Shown here: positions 54,705 through 62,267 of the stretch, piece by piece | How positions within the stretch are numbered: the first letter of the stretch is position 1 | Layout: each line of letters opens with the position of its first letter | Assembly: GCA_046328115.1 (NCBI GenBank) | Contig: JAXLXE010000001.1 | Location: forward strand, 1,240,001-1,304,000 | Reading direction: 5' to 3' | Length of the DNA: 64,000 bases | From: JAXLXE01 sp046328115 | GTDB lineage: Bacteria > Chloroflexota > UBA6077 > JACCZL01 | Translations under genes and position numbers: made by a program | The notes under the pieces: generated by a model | Databases searched by the model: none | Told to the model about the DNA's origin: nothing | The model's input: the letters and a program-made list of their open reading frames with translations, nothing else

Positions 54705-54890
54705 ATGGAAGAGAAGCGCCTCACCGAGCTACAACGCGTCATCCTCGAGACAGATGCCCTGGGCCTCACCGTGCGCGACAGCATCCGCATGGTCAGCGCC
54801 CGCGTCGGGTTTTTCGTCGGGCAGCAGAGGTATCGCGATGAGCTGGCAAGGGCGCGCTCCGTAGAGGAAGCGGCCGGGGCACCCTCGTGA
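54705..54890 (+). CDS. Small hypothetical protein upstream of argJ
   Basis: 61 residues (MEEKRLTELQRVILETDALG, then a short charged end). Helix-rich, no membrane segment and no family recognised. It is preceded by a perfect TATAAT only seven bases away and no Shine-Dalgarno, so leaderless initiation is likely. Its stop overlaps the argJ GTG (GTGA), so it may act as a coupling leader for argJ translation or be a small protein of the arginine operon. Confidence 0.6.
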   Translation: MEEKRLTELQRVILETDALGLTVRDSIRMVSARVGFFVGQQRYRDELARARSVEEAAGAPS

Positions 54891-56107
54891 GCGGGCCCGC
54901 ACCGGCCCGCGTGATCGCGGATGGTGGCGCCACCACGCCCGCCGGCTTTTCAGCCGGGGCCGTGTACTGCGGCCTCAAGACACCCGGACCTGACAAGCTG
55001 GACATCGGCATCCTGGCATCAGACCGCCCGGCCAACGTCGCCGCCGTCTACACCCGCAACGCGTTCGCCGCGGCGCCCGTGGCCATCTGCAAGGCCGTCT
55101 CGGACCACGGCACCGCCCGAGGCGTGGTGGTCAATGCCGGCAACGCCAACGCCTGCACCGGCCAGCAAGGGCTTGACGATGCTCGCGAAATGGCCGCACT
55201 GACCGCGAAAAGGATCGGCGCTTCGGCAGACGAGGTGTTCGTGGCGTCCACCGGCGTGATCGGCGTCCCCCTGCCCATGGACCTGGTTCGGAAGGGTATC
55301 TCCGAGATCAGCCTGGCCGCGGACGGTGGACCCATCATCGCCCGCGCCATCATGACCACCGACACGCGACCCAAGCAGATCGCCGTGCAGCTGACCCTGG
55401 CCGGCAAGACGGTAACCGTGGGCGGGATGGTCAAGGGCGCCGCCATGATCCACCCGAACATGGCCACCATGCTGGCATTCATCACCACGGACGCCGCCGT
55501 GGACGTTGGGCTCCTGCGCTCGGCGCTGCCGGACGCGGTGGCCGATTCGTTCAACATGATCAGCGTGGACGGCGACACCAGCACCAACGACACGGTCATC
55601 GTGCTGGCGAACGGCGCCGCGGGCAATACCCCGGTCAAGGACGGCCCGGACGCGGAGGCATTCCGCGCCGCGCTCACCCAGGTGGCGGCCTACCTGGCCC
55701 GCGAGATCGTGGGCGACGCCGAGGGCGCCACCCGCATCATCACCTGCGAGGTCAAGGGCGCCCGCGACAAAGGGGACGCCCGCCGCGCGGCGCGCCAGGT
55801 CATCAGTTCCATGCTGGTCAAGTCGGCCGTGTACGGCAGCGACCCAAACTGGGGCCGGGTGCTCTGCGCCATTGGGTACTCTGGCGCCAGCGTGGACCCC
55901 ATGGCGGTGGATCTGGACGTGGGCGGCGTGGCCCTGGTGCGGGCGGGCGCTCCCGTGGAGACTGGCCGCGATGAGGCCGCTGAAGTCATGAAGCAGCGCG
56001 AGGTCCGCTTCGTGGCGGATCTGCACGTGGGCACCGGCAGCGCCGTGGCCTGGGGCTGCGACCTCACGGAAGAGTACGTCGTGCTGAACAGCGCGTACAC
56101 CACGTAG
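54887..56107 (+). CDS. argJ: Glutamate N-acetyltransferase/amino-acid acetyltransferase (ArgJ)
   Basis: 406 residues; GTG start overlapping the small gene. The self-cleavage and catalytic site is KGAAMIHPNMATMLAF, with the nucleophile Thr at about residue 194, and the C-terminal half has YGSDPNWGRVLCAIGYSG. It transfers acetyl from N-acetylornithine to glutamate, giving the cyclic arginine route. The presence of ArgJ means a separate argE is not needed. ArgB follows after 11 bases. Confidence 0.95.
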   Translation: MSGPAPARVIADGGATTPAGFSAGAVYCGLKTPGPDKLDIGILASDRPANVAAVYTRNAFAAAPVAICKAVSDHGTARGVVVNAGNANACTGQQGLDDAREMAALTAKRIGASADEVFVASTGVIGVPLPMDLVRKGISEISLAADGGPIIARAIMTTDTRPKQIAVQLTLAGKTVTVGGMVKGAAMIHPNMATMLAFITTDAAVDVGLLRSALPDAVADSFNMISVDGDTSTNDTVIVLANGAAGNTPVKDGPDAEAFRAALTQVAAYLAREIVGDAEGATRIITCEVKGARDKGDARRAARQVISSMLVKSAVYGSDPNWGRVLCAIGYSGASVDPMAVDLDVGGVALVRAGAPVETGRDEAAEVMKQREVRFVADLHVGTGSAVAWGCDLTEEYVVLNSAYTT

Positions 56108-56118
56108 GCGGGGGAAGC

Positions 56119-56967
56119 ATGGCAACGATGATTGACCATGACGCGGTCACGGACGCCCTGCTGGAGGCGCTGCCGTACATCTCGCGCTACGTTGGCAAAG
56201 TCGTGGTGGTGAAGATCGGCGGCAGCATCGGCCAGGACGGCACCGCGGTAGAAGACGTCGCCACCCTCCACCGTCTGGGCGTCAAGCCCGTAATCGTCCA
56301 CGGCGGCGGTCCCATGATCTCTGAGTGGCAGAAGCGGATGGGGCTGGAGACCACCTTTGTAGAAGGCCGCCGCTACACAGACGAGATCACCCTGGACCTG
56401 GCGCAGATGGTGCTGAGCGGCAAGGTCAACAGCGACGTCGTCTCCTACCTCAACGCCCAGGGCGTTCCCGCGGTAGGCGTCTCAGGTATCGACGGCGGCA
56501 TGATCCGCGCCGAGCGCGACCCCAAGCTGGGCCTGGTGGGACGCCAGGTGACCGGCGTGGACCTCACCGCCGTACGGGCCCTCATGGCCTCGGGCTTCCT
56601 GCCGGTCATCGCCCCGTCCGCGCTCGACAGCACGGGCCAGGCTCTGAACGTCAACGCCGACTCCATCGCCGGCGACGTGGCGCTGGCCTTCGAAGCGGAG
56701 AAGCTCGTGTTCTTCACGGACGTGGCGGGTGTGCTGGACGGAAGCGGCCAGCTACTGAGCTCCCTTGATGCCGAACAAGTCCGCTCGCTCATCGCCAGCG
56801 GCGAGATCAAGGGCGGCATGATCCCCAAGGTAGAGGCCTGTTTGCGCGCCCTGGGCTCCGTACCGCGGACCCACATCCTGGACGGCCGCGTCTCCCACGC
56901 ACTGCTCCGCGAGCTCTTCACGGACGCCGGCGTGGGCACCATGATCGCGAGACCCACCCCATCATGA
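56119..56967 (+). CDS. argB: Acetylglutamate kinase (ArgB)
   Basis: 282 residues; ATG 56119 preceded by GGGGGAAGC. It phosphorylates N-acetylglutamate. The kinase motifs KIGGS (residues near 32) and IVHGGGPMISEWQKRMG (substrate site), and VNADSIAGDVALAF and KGGMIPKVEACL near the C-terminus, are as in bacterial ArgB. The N-terminal 30 residues may contribute to arginine inhibition, but this cannot be read reliably. No argC follows. Confidence 0.94.
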   Translation: MATMIDHDAVTDALLEALPYISRYVGKVVVVKIGGSIGQDGTAVEDVATLHRLGVKPVIVHGGGPMISEWQKRMGLETTFVEGRRYTDEITLDLAQMVLSGKVNSDVVSYLNAQGVPAVGVSGIDGGMIRAERDPKLGLVGRQVTGVDLTAVRALMASGFLPVIAPSALDSTGQALNVNADSIAGDVALAFEAEKLVFFTDVAGVLDGSGQLLSSLDAEQVRSLIASGEIKGGMIPKVEACLRALGSVPRTHILDGRVSHALLRELFTDAGVGTMIARPTPS

Positions 56968-57205
56968 CAACGCCATGACGCCTATGCGCGCACCCCGCCA
57001 CACTCGATTCAGGCCCGGCGCGGCCGCCACGCGGCGCGCCTGACCCTCCGGCCCGTCACGCGGGCCCCGCGGATCCATCGGCGCCAACCGCTCGCGGTCG
57101 CGTATCCTGTTTACTCCAAGCTTGCTCCGAGCAGCTTTCTGAGAGAAACCGTCGCCGTTCAAGTTTGCCCGAGGCCGCGCCTGGCCTCGACCCTGGGAGG
57201 TAACC

Positions 57206-58405
57206 GTGTCCAAGTGGATCGATCTCGAGGCCCAGCGCTACATGCCCGTGGCCAAGCGTACCCAGGTAGTGCTGGTGCGTGGCGAGGGCTGCCGAGTCTG
57301 GGATGAGGACGGCAAGTCCTACCTGGACATGGTGGGCGGCTGGGCCACCAACACGCTGGGCCATTGCAGCCCCGTCATCACCGATGCGCTCACCGAGCAA
57401 GCCGGCACGCTGGTCCATACCTCAAACCAGTTCTACACCGTGCCCCAGCTCGAGCTCGCGGACCTGCTGATCAAGAATTCACCCTTTGACCGTGTGTTCT
57501 TCGCCAACAGCGGCGTGGAGGCCAACGAGGGCGCCGTCAAGCTGGCCCGCAAGTACGGCCAGCACCGCCGCAACGGCGCCTACACCGTCATCACCACCGA
57601 TCACTCGTTCCACGGCCGTAGCCTCGCCATGCTCACCGCCACCGGCAAGGAGGCCTACAAGCTGGACTACGGCCCGCTGCCGACCGGGTTTCTGAACGTT
57701 CCCTTCAACGATCTGGACGCCATCAAGGCCGCCACGGACGACCTGACCGCCGCCATCATGCTGGAGCCGGTCCAGGGCGAGGGCGGCGTCAACATGGCAG
57801 ACGCCGCGTATCTCAAGGGCGTCCGCGAATGGTGCGACCAGAACAACCTGCTGCTGATCTTTGATGAGGTCCAGACCGGCGTGGGCCGGCTGGGCAAGCT
57901 CTGGGGCCACCAGGTGTACGGCGTGGAGCCAGACGTGATGACCCTGGCCAAAGGCCTCGGCGGCGGCGTGCCCATCGGCGCCATCCTGGCCAAGGAGTCC
58001 TGCAGCATCTTCACCTACGGCGACCACGGCTCCACCTTCGGCGGCAACCCGCTGGCCACCGCCGTCGGACTTGCGGTGATGCGCGAGGTCATCAACAAGG
58101 ACATCCCCGGCCACGTCGCAACGGTGGGCAGCTACTTCCAGAACAAGCTCAAAGCCCTCCAGGCCCAGCGACCGTACATCACAGACGTGCGCGGCGCCGG
58201 CCTGTTGATCGGCGTTGAGTTCGACTCAGACATCGCCGGCCAGGTCGCGGCAGGAGCCCTCAGCAAGGGCATGCTGCTGAACACCCCCGCTGCCAACATC
58301 GTCCGCTTCATGCCACCGCTCGTCATGACCGAGGCGGAGGTGGACGAGGTCGTGTCAATCCTCGCTCAGGTACTCGACGAGGTCAAATCGCCCGCGGCCG
58401 TCTAG
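57206..58405 (+). CDS. argD: Acetylornithine aminotransferase (ArgD)
   Basis: 399 residues; GTG start preceded by GGGAGG 5 bases upstream. Class III PLP aminotransferase: FANSGVEANEGAVKLARKYG, HSFHGRSLAML, LLIFDEVQTGVGRLG with the PLP Asp, and the Schiff-base Lys in MTLAKGLGGGVPIGA. It makes acetylornithine from the semialdehyde with glutamate. It could also act on other omega-amino acids (ornithine, succinyl-ornithine). It is 238 bases beyond argB and probably has its own promoter. Confidence 0.93.
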   Translation: MSKWIDLEAQRYMPVAKRTQVVLVRGEGCRVWDEDGKSYLDMVGGWATNTLGHCSPVITDALTEQAGTLVHTSNQFYTVPQLELADLLIKNSPFDRVFFANSGVEANEGAVKLARKYGQHRRNGAYTVITTDHSFHGRSLAMLTATGKEAYKLDYGPLPTGFLNVPFNDLDAIKAATDDLTAAIMLEPVQGEGGVNMADAAYLKGVREWCDQNNLLLIFDEVQTGVGRLGKLWGHQVYGVEPDVMTLAKGLGGGVPIGAILAKESCSIFTYGDHGSTFGGNPLATAVGLAVMREVINKDIPGHVATVGSYFQNKLKALQAQRPYITDVRGAGLLIGVEFDSDIAGQVAAGALSKGMLLNTPAANIVRFMPPLVMTEAEVDEVVSILAQVLDEVKSPAAV

Positions 58406-58411
58406 GCAAGA

Positions 58412-58440
58412 TGGGCGGGCGCCGGCGAGGCGCCTGCCCA
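58412..58440. terminator. Bidirectional hairpin between argD and the DUF192 gene
   Basis: TGGGCGGGCGCC (58412-58423) and GGCGCCTGCCCA (58429-58440) form a 12-bp stem with one mismatch and a five-base loop, between two convergent genes. There is no T-run, so it is a hairpin-only terminator or a structural element. Confidence 0.45.
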
Positions 58441-58479
58441 ACTCCCCCTCGCGCCGCGGCGACCGTCTGGGCGTCTACG

Positions 58480-58938
58480 TCAGGTCACGCAGATCCGGAC
58501 CTTATCGCCCGGCTTCACCTTGTTCCACTCGTACCAGCCCCAGCTCGTCTCCAGCGCGTACAGGTACGGCCCGGTCGGGTACGCCGTGCCCTCGATCGGC
58601 AGCATGTTCTCGATGTTCAGGATCGTCCCCTCCCGATCGATGAACGCGATGCTCAGCGGCACGTACGTGTTGCCCATCCAGTAGCCGCCGCGGCTCGCCG
58701 TCTGGTAGATGAAGATCATCCCGTTGTCCCACGGCAAGTGGTCGCGGAACATCAGGCCGCGGGCCCGCTCCGCATCCGTGCGGGCCGTCTCCACATTCAG
58801 CCGCGGGCCGCCGTCCACCAGCGCCTCCACGTAGCCCTCGCCGTCGCAGCCCTCAGGAACGGCGGCCGCGCGGGAGGCAGGTCCGCCCAGCAGTGAGCCC
58901 AATAGCAGCAGGGCGGCCGCCAGCGTTCGGCGGGTCAC
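58480..58938 (-). CDS. DUF192 secreted protein
   Basis: 152 residues with an N-terminal signal peptide (about 5-25, ending in ASRAAA). The DUF192 core follows: VETARTDAERARGLMFRDHL, GMIFIYQTASRGGYWMGNTY, VPLSIAFIDREGTILNI. DUF192 proteins are small extracytoplasmic proteins of unknown role, often beta-rich. The ATG overlaps the next (Trm112-like) gene by four bases, so the two are translated together. Confidence 0.85.
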   Translation of the reverse strand: MTRRTLAAALLLLGSLLGGPASRAAAVPEGCDGEGYVEALVDGGPRLNVETARTDAERARGLMFRDHLPWDNGMIFIYQTASRGGYWMGNTYVPLSIAFIDREGTILNIENMLPIEGTAYPTGPYLYALETSWGWYEWNKVKPGDKVRICVT

Positions 58939-59192
58939 GAGAGGCTCTCCAGCGGCAGCGCCTCGCCGATCAGCATGATCGGGATGTCGTCCCGCACCGG
59001 ATAGCCCAGCGTGCCGTCCTGGCGGACCAGGAGCGCCTGGATGGACTCGGACACGGCGGCGCCCTCGCGATTCTTCACCTTGCCGCCGGCGATCGCCGCG
59101 TTCACGCTGGCCACCAGGTCGGCCGTGGCCAGTTTCACGGGCTGGTGGGTCTCAGGGCAGACCAGGATGCTCAGCAGATGTTCGTCCAGCAC
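58935..59192 (-). CDS. Trm112-like protein
   Basis: 85 residues from GTG 59192 (GGAGG 5 bases upstream; an upstream GTG would add nine residues). HLLSILVCPETHQPV and PIMLIGEA at the end match bacterial Trm112-type (YcaR) proteins, which activate methyltransferases or stabilise partners. Only one Cys is left, so the classical four-Cys zinc site is absent, as is common in bacterial members. Co-translated with the DUF192 gene. Confidence 0.75.
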   Translation of the reverse strand: MLDEHLLSILVCPETHQPVKLATADLVASVNAAIAGGKVKNREGAAVSESIQALLVRQDGTLGYPVRDDIPIMLIGEALPLESLS

Positions 59193-59256
59193 GGGGCCCT
59201 CCGTGGGAATGCTACCCACGCGTCCGCGCGCGGCGCCACGTCTCTACAATTCAGGC

Positions 59257-59298
59257 ATGCAGCCAGCACCCCCCAACGGAGCCGCCCCGTGGCCGTAG
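59257..59298 (+). CDS. Possible 13-residue leader peptide overlapping a downstream start
   Basis: ATG 59257 opens MQPAPPNGAAPWP and stops at TAG 59296-59298, overlapping the GTG at 59289 by ten bases. TACAAT (59245-59250) lies six bases before the ATG, so leaderless transcription is possible. Very short, hence low confidence as a real gene; it may only help start the next gene. Confidence 0.2.
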   Translation: MQPAPPNGAAPWP

Positions 59299-59729
59299 AC
59301 ACCCTCCGCGTCATCTGCGCCGCCTGCGGCAACCGACTGTGGATCGACCCCGGCCAGGACCTGAGCTGCGAGGAGTGCGGCGGCGAGCTGCGCCAGATGG
59401 GGCCGTTCGAGCGATTCGTCGACCGCTGGTTCGCCCCGCCAGACATGCGCGCGTCAGACCTGCACCGCCGCCACCTCCAGCTTGTGGAGCTGCTCTGGAC
59501 CGAGGACGGCCGCGGCCGCGAGTGGTACGAGATCGTGCGACCGCACAAAGTCTCCTACACCGCCTTCGTGCGCCGCGTGAACGTCCTCGTCTGCCGCGCC
59601 CTGGATGAAGGCTGGATGGAAGCCCAGATCCCCAGAGCCCCCATCCCCAACGACGCTGCCTACGGCCTCGTGGTCCATGACCCAGACCGCTTCGTCTCCG
59701 AGATGGAGCGCCTGTTCCAACCCCACTAA
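59289..59729 (+). CDS. Zinc-ribbon hypothetical protein
   Basis: 146 residues from GTG 59289; no good Shine-Dalgarno is seen. The N-terminal zinc ribbon is CAACGNRLW ... LSCEECGG (two CxxC pairs, about residues 11-35). The rest is helical with a conserved-looking RRHLQLVELLWTEDGRGREW and is not assigned to a family. It could be a regulatory or nucleic-acid-binding protein. It is followed by a repeat-rich region with an iteron-like array. Confidence 0.6.
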   Translation: MAVDTLRVICAACGNRLWIDPGQDLSCEECGGELRQMGPFERFVDRWFAPPDMRASDLHRRHLQLVELLWTEDGRGREWYEIVRPHKVSYTAFVRRVNVLVCRALDEGWMEAQIPRAPIPNDAAYGLVVHDPDRFVSEMERLFQPH

Positions 59730-59807
59730 CCGCCCAACAACCGCGTACTTGTTGCTATTGCGACCTGTTGTCGCGTCGATCGCGCGCGGCTGGTGGCAAG
59801 ACTGATC

Positions 59808-59927
59808 CCGGTGACAGAATTCTGGTGACACTACTCCGGTGACACTACTCGCTCCGGTGACAAATCTGACCCCGGTGACGCAACTCCGGTGACGCAACTC
59901 CGGTGACACTAATCCCGCGACGCAACT
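59808..59927 (+). repeat. Iteron-like array of eight 14-bp units
   Basis: Units of consensus CCGGTGACrCAACT start at 59808, 59822, 59836, 59854, 59872, 59886, 59900 and 59914. Spacings are 14, 14, 18, 18, 14, 14 and 14, so units are adjacent or separated by four bases. The last unit is degenerate (CCCGCGACGCAACT). Spacers are too short for a CRISPR. Two units of the same type occur at 27315-27346 on the opposite strand. Confidence 0.7.
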
Positions 59928-60353
59928 GAGCCTGCACCACCCTCGCTTCAGGCGCGTGGCAAGGCCGTCCTCGCGAACGCCTGCCAGCGCCGAATCGCCT
60001 ACTGATTAACCTATGCCGCGGACAGCGTATCCGTCCCGCACCAGGCGATGTGCCCCCCGGCAGCCCGATCTCGCCCGTCGCGAGGTAGCGCGGGGGCTCG
60101 TCCCCCGCTTCTGGAACCGCGCGACGCCACCACGCAGCGGTGACCGCGCATCGCCGGCACCACCGGCCCCCAGGCAGACACCGCGAACGCGACGGGCAGC
60201 AGCACCCGCGGACTCCGGTTAGCGGCGCCGAAAGCAACCGCCCGGGCAGGCAATGACAGCGGCACTCGCACGCGCCGCGTTTCGTTTGAACACAGTGACC
60301 GAGCCCGACGCACATCTGGCGTCAACCCCACACCTGGGAAAGCTGAACCAGCG
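59928..60353. other. Intergenic region with hairpin, no gene supported
   Basis: 426 bases. GCGGGGG-CTCGT-CCCCCGC (60090-60108) is a perfect hairpin, of the same constant-loop type (CTCGT) as the one at 61900-61920. Small open frames exist but none has a start, ribosome site or family feature. The segment right before 60354 may hold the promoter of the membrane protein. Confidence 0.5.
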
Positions 60354-60947
60354 ATGCGTTCCGCATGGGAGACCGCCACCCGATTCGAGCACGAGGCGCG
60401 TCAGATGGCGCTGGCCACCGTGCACGCGCGCCTGGACGGACTGTCCGTCGTCGCGCGTGCGGGGCTCGTCGGCGGCGGCTACGTCGCGGCGTTCGTCGTC
60501 GCCGTGGTGGCCGTCGTCGCCCTGGTGGCCGTGACCAGCGGACCCGATCGCGACGCCTCGTCGGGCATGCACGCCTTCTCCGATGCCCTCTTCTTCCTCA
60601 CGGTCCTGTCCGCCGGATCGGTCCTGCCCACCGGCCTGCTGCTCTACTTCATGCGCGCGTTCGCCACCCCGTGGCGGCTATTCGCCGGGCTGGGCCTCGC
60701 CCTCTCCATCACCGGCCTCCTCGCCGCCGCCGCCATCGCACAGCCGCACCTCGCCAACGACCTCTGGTCCATTCTGGCAGTGCTGCGAATCGTTGTGGCG
60801 CCACTGCTAGCCGGCCTGGCCGCGCTGGTGGGAGTCTTCTCGCCAGGCCGACGCAGCCGAAACCTGCTCTTCTCCGCTGCCGCCCTCGAATGCGCAACCA
60901 GCGCCTACGGCGTCGTCCACTGGCTCGTCCCGGCGCTGCTCCGCTGA
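60354..60947 (+). CDS. Hypothetical four-helix membrane protein
   Basis: 197 residues from ATG 60354. A 35-residue charged N-terminus is followed by four hydrophobic segments (about 38-60, 80-102, 110-130 and 140-162) and perhaps a fifth near the C-terminus (SAAALECATSAYGVVHWLV). No conserved motif or family is recognised. Its genomic neighbourhood is rich in repeats. Confidence 0.6.
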   Translation: MRSAWETATRFEHEARQMALATVHARLDGLSVVARAGLVGGGYVAAFVVAVVAVVALVAVTSGPDRDASSGMHAFSDALFFLTVLSAGSVLPTGLLLYFMRAFATPWRLFAGLGLALSITGLLAAAAIAQPHLANDLWSILAVLRIVVAPLLAGLAALVGVFSPGRRSRNLLFSAAALECATSAYGVVHWLVPALLR

Positions 60948-60977
60948 CGCGCTCGAACCGCGAAAAGCGCCACGTTA

Positions 60978-61047
60978 CGTCGCCCTCGCGCCCCTCCGTC
61001 ACCCTCGCGGAACGCACCCCCGTCACCCTCGCGGAAGCGGGGGCCCA
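60978..61047 (+). repeat. Three clustered REP-like palindromic repeats
   Basis: CGTCGCCCTCGCG at 60978, CGTCACCCTCGCGG at 60997 and CGTCACCCTCGCGGAAGCGG (followed by GGGCCCA) at 61021. The full unit is an imperfect palindrome of about 27 bases (CCCTCGCG/GCGGGGG). Three more copies lie at 62268-62498. Confidence 0.65.
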
Positions 61048-61062
61048 CACCAAGCAACCAAT

Positions 61063-61187
61063 CAACGCCGGCCGTGAATCTGCGCGTCCCTGCTGGGGCG
61101 ATGCGCGCATCGCCCGCCCTGGCAACGCCGACCGTGAATCCGCGCGCATCCCTGTAGTAGGGGCGATGCGTGCATCGCCCGCCCTGG
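61063..61187 (+). repeat. Tandem duplication with GGGCGATGCGCGCATCGCCC palindromes
   Basis: Two adjacent units of 60 and 65 bases (61063-61122, 61123-61187) both run from CAACGCCG through a GTGAATC-type segment to CGCCCTGG. Each ends in a near-perfect 20-bp palindrome: GGGCGATGCG/CGCATCGCCC at 61096-61115 and GGGCGATGCG/TGCATCGCCC at 61161-61180. Confidence 0.65.
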
Positions 61188-61253
61188 CAACGCCAGACAA
61201 CATCGCGATAGCCCGTCCACCACCCGCTCCACCATTCCATCACCACAACCAAA

Positions 61254-61282
61254 GTCGGGGCACCCACAATGGATGCCCCGAC
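61254..61282. repeat. Hairpin repeat GTCGGGGCA/TGCCCCGAC
   Basis: GTCGGGGCA (61254-61262) and TGCCCCGAC (61274-61282) are perfect arms. The inner bases CCA-CAA-TGG extend the stem to 12 pairs with one mismatch and a CAA loop. It lies at the 3' end of the minus-strand gene 61314-61724 and could also terminate it. Confidence 0.6.
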
Positions 61283-61313
61283 CAACCCCCGCGCCAGACG
61301 CGGCACGCGCCGC

Positions 61314-61724
61314 TCAGTAGATGAACACGCACCCCTCGCTGGTCGCCTGGCTCTCGACGACCCCGGCCACCCCGAAGGCCTTGCCCGCGTCCGACCAATT
61401 GCCCGCGCCTGCCTCCTGCATACCAAGGCTGTTCATGCTGTCGTAGATGTCCGCGTACTCCTGGCACTTCGCGTCGCTCGCCTTACCGCCGGGCGATCGG
61501 TATCCCGTCGTCTTCGAGATCGGCGACACCGGCGTCAACGTGGGCATGGAGCCCGACGGCACATTCCGCCCCGCACGCACCACCTGCCCCGCATCGAGCC
61601 CTGCCGCGTCAGCCACGGACACCCCCGCAACCACGGGAGCCACCAGCAGCACCAGAGCAACCACCCCCGCCGCCAGCAACCTGCTCGCCCCGACAAGACT
61701 CCTGTCCCTGCTCAACCCGTTCAT
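61314..61724 (-). CDS. Small secreted hypothetical protein
   Basis: 136 residues from ATG 61724, chosen for GAGGAGG 6 bases upstream. A clear signal peptide (about residues 15-42, ending in VSVADA) is followed by a soluble domain rich in Gly and Ser, with ASDAKCQEYADIYDSMNSLG and a final SEGCVFIY; the two Cys may form a disulfide. No family recognised. It is oriented toward the hairpin at 61254-61282. Confidence 0.6.
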   Translation of the reverse strand: MNGLSRDRSLVGASRLLAAGVVALVLLVAPVVAGVSVADAAGLDAGQVVRAGRNVPSGSMPTLTPVSPISKTTGYRSPGGKASDAKCQEYADIYDSMNSLGMQEAGAGNWSDAGKAFGVAGVVESQATSEGCVFIY

Positions 61725-61899
61725 CCTGGGCCTCCTCGAACCGCTCATCGACGGTCTGTACGAGCCCATTGTCCGCCCGAAACGCGCTGCCGTCTGTCAC
61801 CCGACCGACAGCCCCCGTAGCCGCGTGCGGACAGGCAGTTTGTCGCGCCGGCGACAACAACGAGACACACGCAGCGCGCAATCGCAACGATGCCCGTAG

Positions 61900-61985
61900 G
61901 GGTAGGCCTCGTGCCTACCCTGATTGCCACCGGTCAGCCGGCGTCACGTCAGACCACCTCACGGAAGGCAACCACAAGGGTTGCC
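61900..61985. repeat. Two further hairpin repeats (CTCGT and ACAAG loops)
   Basis: GGGTAGGC-CTCGT-GCCTACCC at 61900-61920 and GGCAACC-ACAAG-GGTTGCC at 61967-61985, both perfect. The first shares its loop with the hairpin at 60090-60108 (different stem). The second has a loop similar to that of the 61254 hairpin (CAA). Confidence 0.6.
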
Positions 61986-62016
61986 CCTACAGAACAAAAC
62001 CGTCCGACGGAGAATC

Positions 62017-62257
62017 ATGAACGTGAACTACGAGCTCTGGGATACCGAGACGGGCAATCTGGTGGAGGCGCTCCCATCTGAGGCGGACGCGCTCCTGGCC
62101 GCGCGCGAGCTGGTCGCGATGAACGCCGACGTGTCCCGGTGCCCTGACGCTGTTGTCGATCGGCGAACGCGGTGAGTTGGCCACGGTGGCCAGCGGCCTC
62201 GAACTGGGACCCTTGATCGCAACGACGCCCGAGCGCGGCAAGCGCCACTCGAGCTGA
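62017..62257 (+). pseudogene. Small frameshifted hypothetical gene
   Basis: ATG 62017 (GGAG 4 bases upstream) gives MNVNYELWDTETGNLVEALP and stays open to TGA 62175 (52 residues), but the natural continuation lies in another frame. After DVS an extra C in the TCCCGG run (about 62139) shifts reading. Without it the protein continues GALTLLSIGERGELATVASG and on to LIATTPERGKRHSS, stopping at 62257 (about 80 residues). The family is not named here. The N-terminal half is alpha/beta with a YELWDTETGNL start typical of small uncharacterised bacterial proteins. Confidence 0.5.
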
Positions 62258-62267
62258 CGCGACCCCC

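Noticed and set aside
59808..59927. CRISPR array
   Set aside because: The repeat unit is 14 bases and units are adjacent or separated by only 4 bases; there are no spacers of 25-40 bases and no cas genes.
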